The position numbers and the translations under genes were made by a program. Positions 1 to 8,099 of a stretch of DNA of 64,000 nt are shown one piece after another (position 1 is the stretch's first letter; every line of letters starts with the position of its first letter). Source of the DNA: Hyphomonas oceanitis SCH89 (GTDB taxonomy: Bacteria; Pseudomonadota; Alphaproteobacteria; Caulobacterales; Hyphomonadaceae); the NCBI RefSeq assembly GCF_000685295.1, contig NZ_ARYL01000001.1:186001-250000 (forward strand). The letters run 5' to 3'. Under the pieces are notes generated by a model. It did not search any database, was not told the origin of the DNA, and saw nothing but the letters and a program-made list of their open reading frames with translations.

Positions 1-2200
1 CGACGAGTTCATGGCTGCCCCATTCGAGGCCGCTGACCTTGATTTCGGCTGTGCCGCCCGCAGTTGTCGAGACAACACCTTCATTCACCTTGGTCACGGT
101 GCGCGACCGGCGCCAGCGCCACTCGTCGCCGTCGCGATACCAGTCATAATGATAGTCGATCGCCAGCATTTTCCAGGCGAGGCGCTGGGCCACAGCGGCG
201 CCATCGGAATTGACCGCAACAACCTGATAGACCGTGTCACCGCCCTCTTCGACGGAGTCATCGAAGCCGGGTTTGAGACCAATATAAAGGCTTTCCGGGC
301 GATACGGGATCCGCACGCTGTCTGTCACCGCGCGGCCACCGGGCTCCAGAACGCTGACGACCGTATTGATCCGCAGCGGACGGCCTGCATTGCTGCCGGC
401 ATTGCCGGGCGCAACCCGCACCGTCGCGGCCCCTGCCCCGTCCGTTGTCTGGTCGGGCAGTTCGATGATGCGCTCCTCAAATGTCGCGTCAAAGCGACCG
501 AAGGCAAACCCGTCAAAGGCGGGGAAAGGTTTTGGCTGCGGCTCAAGCCGCGCTTCGGCCTTCACCGTCAGGCCAGCGCCGGGCGCGCCATAGAGGAAGC
601 GCGAGGCGACGCTGATTTCGCGCGTGCCGCCAAGTTTCATCGCCGTCTTGTCGTCGGCCTTCAGGTCAACCGCGATACGCTGGGGAACGAAGTCCTCCAC
701 CGCAAAGGTGGCCGCGCCAGACGTTTCCGCCAAGCCGTCAATCTCGATGGCTGCGCGCCACTGGCCGCGCGAGGCGCCCTTGGGCAGCTCGAAACTGTCG
801 AGGACGGCACCGGAATCAGGCGCATCAAAACGCACCTTTTCCGCGACCAGCCCGTTCGGGCGATAGATCACCAGATTACCGGCACGCTTCTCGACCTGGC
901 GTCCCGCACGGTCGCGCAGCAGTGCCGAAATCTCAACCGTCTCACCAGGGCGATAGATGCCGCGCTCGGTATAGACATAGGCGTCAACGATGCCCGGCGT
1001 GCGGCGCCCGCCGGCAACATGTTCGGACAGGTCGACCGGCGCGCGCGCCAGGTCCAGCGCCGCGAGTTCGCCCTTGGCGCTATAGGCCAGGATCATTTTC
1101 GGGGCGAGATTGCCGGCGCCATTGATCAGCGGCCCATCAAAGGCAACACGGCCCTGCTCATTGGAGCGCGTCTCGGCGAGGATTTCATTGTTCATCGCCA
1201 CAAGCTGAACCGTCGTGTCCGGCACGGGCTTGCCGTCCTGCAGCGAGCGCAGGGTGACATCGAGGCCATCCTCGCCCTGATAGGCGGTGATCGCCAGATC
1301 AGTCAGCATGATCCAGCGACTGGACGAGGCTGGCGGGCCTTCCTGAGGATCAAGCTTGGCCGCGTCCTCAATGCGCACATAATAGGCGCCGGGCTCCATC
1401 GTGCCGATCACGTCCTGCAACGGGAAGACCGAGATCACCGGCGCATTCTGTTCGGCCGTAATCTCCATTGTCCCGGACCAAAGCTCGGTTTCAACTTCGC
1501 TCGGGCTGTCTTCGCCCCAGGAATAGGAATAACGGCCCTGCGCCGTGGTTTCGCCTTGCGTGATGCTCTTGAAGGCGAGCGCACGGTCATTGATGCGTGA
1601 GACCTTTATGGTCACCTTGTCTACATTGACGGTCTCGATTGGCAGGCCGTCAGCATCCTCGCGCGGCAGGATCACACCTGCGCCCTTGAAGCCGACATAA
1701 GGCGGCCGGTCGGCAAAATCGATCGGCACGCTCTCTTCACGCTTCAGCGTGCGCCCGTCAGCGGAAGGTAGGCCGGACAGGATGGTCGCCGTGCGGCTGG
1801 TGCCGAAGGTCAGGCCACCAATGCACAGTTCGCGTCCCTCGACGCTAAGCGCAGGCCGGAAGGCCGGGCGGAATTCAACATAGGGCGAATAGTCGGCCTT
1901 GGGGTCGAGCGCAGCGGAGAAGACGAGACAGGCGAGCGGCTGCTCACCCGAGGTGTCGATGCGATAGCGAAAATAGGAGAATTCCTGCTCCTGCGCAGCG
2001 AGGGCCTTCTGGCGGCGCTGCTCACGCTGGCGGGCGGCGACCTGGTCCTTGGGCGAGCGCTGGACGACTTCGCCGGCCATGCTGGCATCATCTGCCGGCT
2101 TGTCCTTGCCTCCGCCCCCGCACGCCGCAACCAGACCGAAGAGCAAGGCTGCCATGACAGCCTTGTACTTGCCTCGAGTGCCCGTTCCGAACTGCGCCAT
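1..2200 (-). CDS. Alpha-2-macroglobulin family lipoprotein, N-terminal part (truncated by window edge)
   Basis: The reading frame stays open from an ATG at 2200 to base 1, so about 733 N-terminal residues are visible and the C-terminus lies outside. The protein starts with a lipoprotein signal: a hydrophobic stretch ending VAAC followed by a glycine-rich linker. Around window positions 950-1000 it has the MG2-type motif YVYTERGIYRPGETV, typical of bacterial alpha-2-macroglobulins. These large periplasmic lipoproteins are thought to trap proteases and often work with a PbpC-type peptidoglycan synthase. The CxEQ thioester motif and bait region would lie beyond the edge, so trapping activity cannot be judged. 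The gene is divergent from the DUF454 gene, sharing a 158-base gap. Confidence 0.9.
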   Translation of the reverse strand, partial: MAQFGTGTRGKYKAVMAALLFGLVAACGGGGKDKPADDASMAGEVVQRSPKDQVAARQREQRRQKALAAQEQEFSYFRYRIDTSGEQPLACLVFSAALDPKADYSPYVEFRPAFRPALSVEGRELCIGGLTFGTSRTATILSGLPSADGRTLKREESVPIDFADRPPYVGFKGAGVILPREDADGLPIETVNVDKVTIKVSRINDRALAFKSITQGETTAQGRYSYSWGEDSPSEVETELWSGTMEITAEQNAPVISVFPLQDVIGTMEPGAYYVRIEDAAKLDPQEGPPASSSRWIMLTDLAITAYQGEDGLDVTLRSLQDGKPVPDTTVQLVAMNNEILAETRSNEQGRVAFDGPLINGAGNLAPKMILAYSAKGELAALDLARAPVDLSEHVAGGRRTPGIVDAYVYTERGIYRPGETVEISALLRDRAGRQVEKRAGNLVIYRPNGLVAEKVRFDAPDSGAVLDSFELPKGASRGQWRAAIEIDGLAETSGAATFAVEDFVPQRIAVDLKADDKTAMKLGGTREISVASRFLYGAPGAGLTVKAEARLEPQPKPFPAFDGFAFGRFDATFEERIIELPDQTTDGAGAATVRVAPGNAGSNAGRPLRINTVVSVLEPGGRAVTDSVRIPYRPESLYIGLKPGFDDSVEEGGDTVYQVVAVNSDGAAVAQRLAWKMLAIDYHYDWYRDGDEWRWRRSRTVTKVNEGVVSTTAGGTAEIKVSGLEWGSHELV

Positions 2201-2358
2201 GAACTTCTCCTGCATTTTCTGTTGGTATCCATACACCGCTTGGGCACGGCGCCAACAGGGCGCGATTGGGTCAATTCAAAGGAATATTGCGATATTGTCA
2301 GGAAGCTGCCCCGACGCTGCAGTCTTTATCTACCTTGCCAGCCGCCGCATTGCGCCCG

Positions 2359-2778
2359 ATGTATGCCAGCATGTGGGCCTGGCGCATCCTTGGAATATTC
2401 GCTTTCGCGCTGGGGGCGATTGGCGTGGTGCTGCCCGTCATGCCGACGACCATTTTCTGGATTGTCGCCGCCTTTGCCTTTGTCAGGTCCGACCCGCGCT
2501 GGGCCGCGTGGATTTATGCCCGACCCGGCATAGGCCCCCAGATCCAGACCTTCGTTGAGACCGGCCGGATCGGCATGCGCAGCAAGGCTGCGGCGCTGGC
2601 CGGCATGGCGCTCGCCGCCGCCGGGACGATCTTCCTCTTCTGGAAACACCCCTGGCCCATGGCCGGCAGCCTCGGCTTCCTCGCCATTGGCGCCGCCTTC
2701 GTCATCAGCCGCAAGGCGCCGCTGGCCGCTGCGCCACAACCACCTCAAGACATACAAACAAGAAAACAGGGAGAATAA
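2359..2778 (+). CDS. DUF454 (YbaN-like) inner membrane protein
   Basis: A 139-residue hydrophobic protein. The N-terminal pattern RILGIFAFALGAIGVVLPVMP followed by TTIF and AAFAF, then a later two-helix hydrophobic block, matches the DUF454/YbaN family of small membrane proteins of unknown function. The frame is open further upstream (to 2266), but that extension looks non-coding, so the ATG at 2359 is preferred; ATG 2371 (MWAWRI) is an equally good start. It ends three bases before the SDR gene, so the two are probably co-transcribed. The C-terminal tail is Pro/Gln-rich and variable. Confidence 0.8.
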   Translation: MYASMWAWRILGIFAFALGAIGVVLPVMPTTIFWIVAAFAFVRSDPRWAAWIYARPGIGPQIQTFVETGRIGMRSKAAALAGMALAAAGTIFLFWKHPWPMAGSLGFLAIGAAFVISRKAPLAAAPQPPQDIQTRKQGE

Positions 2779-2781
2779 GTC

Positions 2782-3555
2782 ATGGATCTCGGTCTGAAGG
2801 ACAAGGTCATCTTCGTCGCTGGCGCCAGCCGCGGCATCGGCCTCGGTATTGTCGAGGCTTGCCTCGCTGAGGGTGCCAAGGTTGCTATCGCCGCCCGCGG
2901 CGCTGAAGCGCTTGAGGAACAGCGCGCCCGGCTCGCCAGGCAATATGGCGAAGACAAGCTCTGGGCCCGCGCCGGCGACCTGCGCGATTCCAAGACCATC
3001 GATTCCATGATCGACGCCATCGAGACCGAGTTCGGCCCACTCTGGGGCGCCGTCGCCAATGTCGGGCTTCACCCCTGCCCTCCCGGATTTGAAGTTGATG
3101 ACGAGACCTGGGATGGCGGCATCAGCCAGAACCTGGATTCCGCCTTCAAGCTTGCCCGTTCAGCCTTGCGCCGCATGACCCCGCGCGAGGAAGGCTCAGT
3201 CCTGATGATCACGTCCATCGCAGGCCTCGGCGCGCTCGGCACACCCGTCACCTACGGCACGTCAAAGGCGGCAATGAACCACCTCGCCAAGGAACTTGCC
3301 CGCGTGGCCGGGCCATCGGGCGTGCGAGTCAACGCGATTGCCCCCGGCAATATCATCTTCCCGGGCGGTGACTGGGAAACCCGCTCCGAAGGCGAGCGCG
3401 GAGATTCCTGGAAGAAATGGATCCGCCGCGAAGTGCCGCTGCGCCGGTTCGGCAAGCCGGAGGAAATCGGCTCGGCCGCCGCCTACCTGCTCAGCCCACT
3501 TGCGAGTTTCGTCACGGGGGCCGTCTTGCCGGTCGATGGCGGACAAACGAAATAA
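2782..3555 (+). CDS. SDR family oxidoreductase
   Basis: A 257-residue classical short-chain dehydrogenase/reductase. Visible motifs: the cofactor-binding glycine motif GASRGIG at about residues 14-20, an NVG variant of the NAG motif near residue 93, the catalytic Ser in ITSIAG, the catalytic YGTSK (YxxxK) near residue 160, and the C-terminal VLPVDGG typical of FabG-like SDRs. An arginine after the second beta strand (AARG) suggests NADP(H) preference. Substrate is not predictable. The shortened Asn motif (NVG instead of NAG) is the only odd point. An AGGGAG Shine-Dalgarno sits inside the end of the DUF454 gene. Confidence 0.85.
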   Translation: MDLGLKDKVIFVAGASRGIGLGIVEACLAEGAKVAIAARGAEALEEQRARLARQYGEDKLWARAGDLRDSKTIDSMIDAIETEFGPLWGAVANVGLHPCPPGFEVDDETWDGGISQNLDSAFKLARSALRRMTPREEGSVLMITSIAGLGALGTPVTYGTSKAAMNHLAKELARVAGPSGVRVNAIAPGNIIFPGGDWETRSEGERGDSWKKWIRREVPLRRFGKPEEIGSAAAYLLSPLASFVTGAVLPVDGGQTK

Positions 3556-3601
3556 AGTCCGCCCACGTTCATTCTGGACATTACCCAAGCGTAACAGTTT
3601 C

Positions 3602-3620
3602 ACCTGCAACCATTACAGGT
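3602..3620. promoter_or_regulatory. Imperfect inverted repeat upstream of the PfpI-like gene (candidate operator)
   Basis: ACCTGCAA - CCA - TTACAGGT forms an 8-bp dyad with one mismatch, about 100 bases before the PfpI-like start at 3720. It is not followed by a T tract, so a terminator is unlikely. No regulator is assigned. Confidence 0.25.
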
Positions 3621-3719
3621 TCCGGGCATTGATTAGGCACAGGGATATTCCTGAAGCGGCGCAGACCTCTCGCGTGGTCTGCTGACGCACCAGAACACTA
3701 GAAGCAAGGAGACATACTT

Positions 3720-4295
3720 ATGACTCAACGCGCTCAAGGACGAAAACTCGCTATCCTCGCCACAGATGGATTTGAACAGATCGAGCTGACCTCACCGAAG
3801 GAAGCCATCGAGAATGCTGGCGGCGAAACAACAATCGTTTCGCTGAAGCACGGCACGATCCAGGCGAACAAGCACCGCGAACACGGCGATACATTCAAGG
3901 TCGACATGATTCTGGATGATGCAAAGGCCGATGACTTCGACGCCCTGCTCATTCCCGGCGGCCTGTTCAGCCCGGATACGCTGCGCACCAACCAGAAAGC
4001 CAAGGATTTCACCTCGGCCTTCTTCCGCCAGATGAAGCCTGTCTTCGCGATCTGCCACGGCCCACAAGTGCTGATCTCGGCCAACCTCGTAAATGGTCGT
4101 GAAGTGACCGGTTATCCGGCCATCCAGCAGGACCTCAAGAACGCAGGCGCCCGCGTGCTCGACCAGTCAGTCGTCGTCGATTCCGGCCTCGTGACGTCAC
4201 GCTCGCCAGACGACCTGGGCGACTTCAACGCCAAGATCGTCGAGGAAATCTGCGAAGGCAAACATGCCGAACAGCGCGAGTCCGTCACCGCGTAA
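3720..4295 (+). CDS. DJ-1/PfpI family protein (type 1 glutamine amidotransferase-like)
   Basis: A 191-residue single-domain DJ-1/PfpI protein. It has the nucleophile elbow FAICHGPQ (cysteine near residue 108) and the upstream DALLIPGG strand with a conserved acidic neighbour, as in PfpI/YhbO/YajL stress proteins. Family members act as general-stress chaperone, glyoxalase or deglycase-type enzymes; the specific reaction cannot be told from sequence. A strong AAGGAGA Shine-Dalgarno precedes the ATG. The gene is a single-gene unit with a clear terminator just downstream. Confidence 0.88.
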   Translation: MTQRAQGRKLAILATDGFEQIELTSPKEAIENAGGETTIVSLKHGTIQANKHREHGDTFKVDMILDDAKADDFDALLIPGGLFSPDTLRTNQKAKDFTSAFFRQMKPVFAICHGPQVLISANLVNGREVTGYPAIQQDLKNAGARVLDQSVVVDSGLVTSRSPDDLGDFNAKIVEEICEGKHAEQRESVTA

Positions 4296-4341
4296 GACTA
4301 ACCGCATCACTCCAAAGGGAGTGAAACGTAGAGTAAGCCTA

Positions 4342-4372
4342 GCGCGCCCCTTCCGGGGTGCGCTTTTCTTTT
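4342..4372 (+). terminator. Rho-independent terminator after the PfpI-like gene
   Basis: GCGCGCCCC (4342-4350), loop TTCC, GGGGTGCGC (4355-4363), followed by TTTTCTTTT. The stem is GC-rich with one G-T pair. Confidence 0.85.
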
Positions 4373-4424
4373 GGGAGGTGCGCGCTACCTAATTGAATTT
4401 ATTAACATAATGTAAATTTTCAGC

Positions 4425-4453
4425 TTGACCCCCAATATTGGCACGCATAGGTT
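4425..4453 (+). promoter_or_regulatory. Predicted sigma70-type promoter with a palindrome in its spacer
   Basis: TTGACC (4425-4430), 17-base spacer, TAGGTT (4448-4453), in an AT-rich gap 21 bases before the ATG at 4474. The spacer contains the perfect palindrome CCAATATTGG (4432-4441), which could be a repressor site. Confidence 0.45.
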
Positions 4454-4473
4454 GCGAATTATTGGGGGAAATC

Positions 4474-5097
4474 ATGCGATCTGTATTGTTTGCTACGGCT
4501 GCAGCCGTTGGTGCGCTCGTGTTTGCGCAGAGCGCTTGTGCTGATGATCTGGAAACGCTGCAGGCTATTCCGATTGCCGCAGTGGACCTCAGTGTCGATG
4601 ATTCCGACAGCCATTTCATGGTCGTCTATGAACGCATGGGTGAAACCGCCACAGCCGCAGTCTTCGCTGGCATTATCGGGGCCGGGATAAACTCCGCGAT
4701 CAATGCTGATCAGGATGCAGACCTGGCCAAACCTTATCTGGAAGCGGCCAATGCGCTCCCGCTCAGAGACATTATAGAAAGCAGCATCCGGTCAACACTG
4801 GAAGCCAAAGGCATGGAGCTGGCGGATGCTGCAGAGGCGAGCCACCTGTTGCGCGTTGAGATCAAGGACTGGGGCCTTCTGCGCAACTCGTTCGACGGCA
4901 CTCAGCTCACCACATTCCTCAAGCTCCACCTCATCATGAAGGACGGGAAGGAGCGGGTCTGGGACGTCTACCAGAAAGAGGTGGGGAAACAGGCGGAAAA
5001 TATTGAAAACATCACGCCCGAAAGCCTTTCGGCTGCGATGGAAAAGCTTGCGGCAAAGTCCGGCAAGCGTGTCGCGTATGAAATCATTTACAGGTAA
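4474..5097 (+). CDS. Secreted protein of unknown function
   Basis: 207 residues beginning with a Sec signal peptide (MRSVLFATAAAVGALVFAQS, cleavage after ACA). The start ATG at 4474 is chosen because GGGGGAA lies just upstream and the signal peptide begins there. The mature part contains a Gly/Ala-rich segment (AGIIGAGINSAINA) and a mixed alpha/beta region with LLRVEIKDWGL. I do not recognise a family with confidence; the alternating pattern resembles the YajG/transport-accessory lipoprotein fold of the next gene. It is followed 11 bases later by that lipoprotein, so the two probably form a small envelope operon. Confidence 0.7.
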   Translation: MRSVLFATAAAVGALVFAQSACADDLETLQAIPIAAVDLSVDDSDSHFMVVYERMGETATAAVFAGIIGAGINSAINADQDADLAKPYLEAANALPLRDIIESSIRSTLEAKGMELADAAEASHLLRVEIKDWGLLRNSFDGTQLTTFLKLHLIMKDGKERVWDVYQKEVGKQAENIENITPESLSAAMEKLAAKSGKRVAYEIIYR

Positions 5098-5108
5098 AAG
5101 GAAACACC

Positions 5109-5780
5109 GTGTTCAAGACATTCTGGATCGCCCTTGGCGCACTCTCGCTTTCAGCGTGCGCAACCGGCACAACAAATCTTTCTCTTGGTCTCGCTGACGA
5201 TGCCGCGAAACCAGCCTTGCTCTCGGAGGTGTCGCCGGAAGTCCTGGTGCTGAAAGAAGTCAAAGACAGCCGTAAGGCAGAAGAGACTGCCCGTATCGGC
5301 GACAAACGGAACGGCTATGGCATGGTAATGGGTGCCATCGGAACGAAGACAGCACCGACCGATACAGTCGCCGATGTCATCACCAAGACGCTTGAGGCCA
5401 ATGGCCATACCGTCACGACCAAGCCCGACGGAAAGTCGCTCGAAGTCTCTGCAGAACTCACCCGTTTCTGGCTCGACTACAAAACCGGCTTTGTGACGGT
5501 TGAATTCTTCGGTGACGTCCAGATCAACTTCTCCCTTACAGATCCTGCCAGCGGTGAAGTCGTCTTCACTGACCAGTTCAAAGGCTATTATTCCGACAAG
5601 ACCGGTGGTGGCCTGAGCAAGACCTGGACGCGCGTCATGGATGCGGCCCTTGCTGACATGTCCAAGGAGATCAGCATGTCGGCTGAACTCATGGAAGCAC
5701 TTGATGAACATGAGGCTGCTGGCGAGACAGCAGCTGATGTCACGTCACAGGCCGCTGAAGGCGACGAAGCGGGCGCCTGA
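5109..5780 (+). CDS. YajG-like lipoprotein
   Basis: 223 residues with a lipoprotein signal ending in lipobox LSAC (Cys near residue 17). The mature part has the strand pattern VLVLKEVKDSRK ... RIGDKRNGYG followed by a region on alternative tails (VADVITKTLEANGHTV), which resembles the YajG/Lipoprotein_16 family of periplasm-facing lipoproteins. Function unknown. The C-terminal 30 residues are acidic and Ala/Glu-rich, probably disordered. Second gene of the two-gene envelope operon and followed by a strong terminator. Confidence 0.68.
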   Translation: MFKTFWIALGALSLSACATGTTNLSLGLADDAAKPALLSEVSPEVLVLKEVKDSRKAEETARIGDKRNGYGMVMGAIGTKTAPTDTVADVITKTLEANGHTVTTKPDGKSLEVSAELTRFWLDYKTGFVTVEFFGDVQINFSLTDPASGEVVFTDQFKGYYSDKTGGGLSKTWTRVMDAALADMSKEISMSAELMEALDEHEAAGETAADVTSQAAEGDEAGA

Positions 5781-5804
5781 TCGCCTGCACCCCTGCACTA
5801 ATTT

Positions 5805-5842
5805 AAAGGCGATCCCGCAACAGCGCCGGGATCGCCTTTTTT
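5805..5842 (+). terminator. Rho-independent terminator after the YajG-like gene
   Basis: AAAGGCGATCCC (5805-5816) pairs with GGGATCGCCTTT (from 5828), with an 11-base loop and a T6 run. Strong and typical. Confidence 0.88.
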
Positions 5843-5947
5843 AATGGCCGCCCTTGGCCACCGATCAGCGCCGCGAGGCCTTGCAAGTCACGCTGACAGG
5901 GTGGATCAGGCTTGCCTTGCAGGGCCCGGCTGCTGCATAGGCCAGCG

Positions 5948-7156
5948 ATGCCAGTCATGCCGCCTTCCCCTTATGATGCCATCATTCTCGGCGCAGGTGC
6001 AGCCGGCCTCTTCTGTGCCGGGCGCATGGGACAGGCAGGACCTAAAGCCATCGTGCTCGACCATGCGTCAAAGCCTGCGGAAAAGGTGCGCATCTCCGGC
6101 GGTGGCCGCTGCAACTTTACAAATATCCATACGGCCGCAGACAGGTTCATTTCGCAGAACCCCCATTTCGCCAAGTCAGCCCTCGCGCGCTACACGCCGG
6201 CCGACTTTATCGACCTTCTCGCACTCCACGGCGTCACCTGGCATGAGAAGACACTCGGCCAGCTCTTCTGCGACCAGAAATCCGGAGCCATCATAAAGAT
6301 GCTGCTGGACGAGATGGAAGCGTCCGGCGCCGAGTTGCATCTCAACACAGAGATAAAGTCCGTTACCCATGCCGATGGCTTGTTCACGGTAGACACATCG
6401 GGCGGCCTCTTGACCGCGCCGAAGCTCGTGGTCGCCACCGGCGGGCTCTCCATCCCGAAAATGGGCGCGACGGGTCTCGCTTATGACATTGCCCGTCAGT
6501 TTGGCCATGACGTCATTCCCACCCGCCCTGCCCTTGTGCCCTTCGTCTTTACCGGCGCGGACCAGGAAGACTTTGCGTCCATCTCGGGCGTGGCCTGCGA
6601 TGTCCGCGCCCAGGCGGGTACTGCCAGTTTCGACGAAGCCATGCTGTTCACCCATCGCGGCCTTTCGGGGCCGGCCATCCTTCAGGTCTCCTCCTACTGG
6701 TCGCCGGGCGAGCCGGTGACGCTTTCCCTCCTGCCAGGCACCGACATTGCCGAAGCCCTGAAGGCGGCCAAGCGCGAGCGGCCGATGCAGACGCTTGGCT
6801 CCGCCTTGGAGACGCTTTTTCCCAAGCGCCTGGCCGAACTGGTCCGGGAATGGTCCGGGAATACCCACACTTTACGCCTGGCTGACACATCCCACGCCAC
6901 TTTGGAGGCCCTTGCGGGGGCGCTGAAGGACTGGAAAGTGCGCCCCGCAGGCACAGAAGGCTGGCGCACAGCAGAGGTGACGGCCGGTGGGATAGACACG
7001 TCCGGCCTGTCCTCCCGAAGCATGGAAAGCCGCCACCTTGCCGGACTCTATTTCATCGGCGAATGCGTGGACGTGACGGGCTGGCTCGGCGGCTATAATT
7101 TCCAATGGGCCTGGGCAAGCGCTGCTGCGGCTGCAGAGGGCGCAGCAGCGGCATAA
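5948..7156 (+). CDS. NAD(P)/FAD-dependent oxidoreductase, BaiN/HI0933 family
   Basis: 402-residue flavoprotein. The N-terminal dinucleotide fold reads YDAIILGAGAAGLFCAGRMG; then come the family-specific ISGGGRCNFTN, ATGGLSIPKMGATG and the C-terminal signature ECVDVTGWLGGYNFQWAWAS. These define the BaiN / HI0933-like oxidoreductases (PF03486); physiological substrates are mostly unknown. ATG 5948 (MPVMPPSPYDAII) is preferred over an upstream in-frame start at 5912 because the FAD motif normally starts within 10 residues. No strong Shine-Dalgarno. The divergent/previous gene is separated by a terminator, so it has its own promoter. Confidence 0.88.
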   Translation: MPVMPPSPYDAIILGAGAAGLFCAGRMGQAGPKAIVLDHASKPAEKVRISGGGRCNFTNIHTAADRFISQNPHFAKSALARYTPADFIDLLALHGVTWHEKTLGQLFCDQKSGAIIKMLLDEMEASGAELHLNTEIKSVTHADGLFTVDTSGGLLTAPKLVVATGGLSIPKMGATGLAYDIARQFGHDVIPTRPALVPFVFTGADQEDFASISGVACDVRAQAGTASFDEAMLFTHRGLSGPAILQVSSYWSPGEPVTLSLLPGTDIAEALKAAKRERPMQTLGSALETLFPKRLAELVREWSGNTHTLRLADTSHATLEALAGALKDWKVRPAGTEGWRTAEVTAGGIDTSGLSSRSMESRHLAGLYFIGECVDVTGWLGGYNFQWAWASAAAAAEGAAAA

Positions 7157-7212
7157 GCGCGATGCATCGCGCCGCTTGACGCACGGGCGCACTGGTTCCA
7201 TTCGATGCGCCC

Positions 7213-7956
7213 ATGAGTGAGATGGACAAGACCGCCAGCCAACCAGCCCGCAGGACATTGCTCCTCGGCGGAGCCCTGCTGGTCGGTGTCGCCATCCTCT
7301 TCGCCCTCGGCAAACTCGGCATCATGCCGAGCGAGAAAGCGCTCAATGCCTGGATGGAAACCGTCGCCGGCAGCCCATGGGGCCTGCCTGCCATCATTCT
7401 CGTCTTCTGCGTCGCCGCCTTTCTGGGCGTGCCCCAATTCGCATTGATTGCAGCAGCTGTCGCAGTGTTCGGCCCCTGGCTTGGCTTTGCCTATGCGTGG
7501 ATTGCCAACATGTTTTCCGGCTCATTGGCCTTCTGGCTCGGCCGTCTGGCAGGCGAACAAATGTTCCGCCGCTATGCCGGGGCAACCGCCAATCGCCTGT
7601 CGAGTTTTGTCGGCCGCAATGCCTTTGCCACCAGCGCGCTGATCCGCAATGTCCCGACGGGGCCAGCTGTCATGGTGAACATGGCATTCGGCGTCAGCTC
7701 GGCGAAATACACCAACTTTGCACTGGGCATGGCGCTGGGTATCCTACCTAAAATCGCGCTGATCGCCTTTGCCGGACAGAGCCTGTTTGCCGCCATGAAA
7801 GGCAATCCGGGCCTTGCCATCGTCGCGGCCTTCATCGCCGCCGCGATCTATGCCGCCATCGCGCTTTATGCCCGGACGCGCATGGGTCCGAAGGGGCAAT
7901 CTGTCCCTTTGATCCGCGACAACCCAGTTGACACGGGGCCGAAACAAGATGATTAA
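7213..7956 (+). CDS. VTT domain (TVP38/TMEM64, DedA-like) membrane protein
   Basis: 247 residues, mainly hydrophobic, with one N-terminal helix (LLLGGALLVGVAILFAL) and a VTT/SNARE-associated core: FLGVPQFALIAAAVAVFGPWLGF ... AFWLGRLAG, then RNVPTGPAVMVNMAFGVS. This fits the TVP38/TMEM64 family, whose bacterial members are membrane proteins linked to lipid or small-molecule handling. ATG 7213 is used; ATG 7222 is an alternative. Its stop region overlaps the start codon of a leucine-rich leader peptide (ATGATTAA), so read-through into leuA is possible. Confidence 0.82.
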   Translation: MSEMDKTASQPARRTLLLGGALLVGVAILFALGKLGIMPSEKALNAWMETVAGSPWGLPAIILVFCVAAFLGVPQFALIAAAVAVFGPWLGFAYAWIANMFSGSLAFWLGRLAGEQMFRRYAGATANRLSSFVGRNAFATSALIRNVPTGPAVMVNMAFGVSSAKYTNFALGMALGILPKIALIAFAGQSLFAAMKGNPGLAIVAAFIAAAIYAAIALYARTRMGPKGQSVPLIRDNPVDTGPKQDD

Positions 7957-8026
7957 ACCAGCCATGTGCAAGATTTTGCCCCTTTGCCTCCTGCTTACCG
8001 GCCCCTGGCCGGAGCCGACCGCCTAG
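7949..8026 (+). CDS. Leucine-rich leader peptide of leuA (attenuator peptide)
   Basis: A 25-codon frame with the core LPLCLLL (7976-7996: TTG, CTT, CTC, CTG and CTT leucine codons, five in seven codons) ends at TAG 8024-8026, 73 bases before leuA. Its ATG overlaps the stop of the VTT gene; an internal ATG at 7964 would give 20 residues. No strong Shine-Dalgarno is visible. The position and codon content match leader peptides of amino-acid biosynthetic operons. It is too short for routine gene callers. Confidence 0.6.
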   Translation: MIKPAMCKILPLCLLLTGPWPEPTA

Positions 8027-8074
8027 GTAACAGGCAGTTGCGCGGCCAGGGGAATGCTTCCAGCCCCCCTTTTT
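7998..8074 (+). promoter_or_regulatory. Predicted transcription attenuator of leuA
   Basis: Mutually exclusive pairings are visible. CCGGCC/GGCCGG (7998-8003 with 8007-8012) forms inside the leader frame. Bases 8002-8011 are perfectly complementary over 10 bp to 8043-8052. The second strand of that pairing (GGGG at 8049-8052) is also used by a downstream hairpin GGAA-TGC-TTCC (8051-8061) that precedes C6T5 (8064-8074). This is the 1:2 / 2:3 / 3:4 logic of ribosome-mediated attenuation. The terminator arm is weak by eye. Confidence 0.5.
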
Positions 8075-8099
8075 CTCATTAAGCAGAGCCGCAAACATC

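Noticed and set aside
11-1600. 529-codon open frame on the plus strand opposite the alpha-2-macroglobulin gene
   Set aside because: It is antisense to a gene with a clear family motif and lipoprotein signal; long opposite frames are expected in high-GC DNA.
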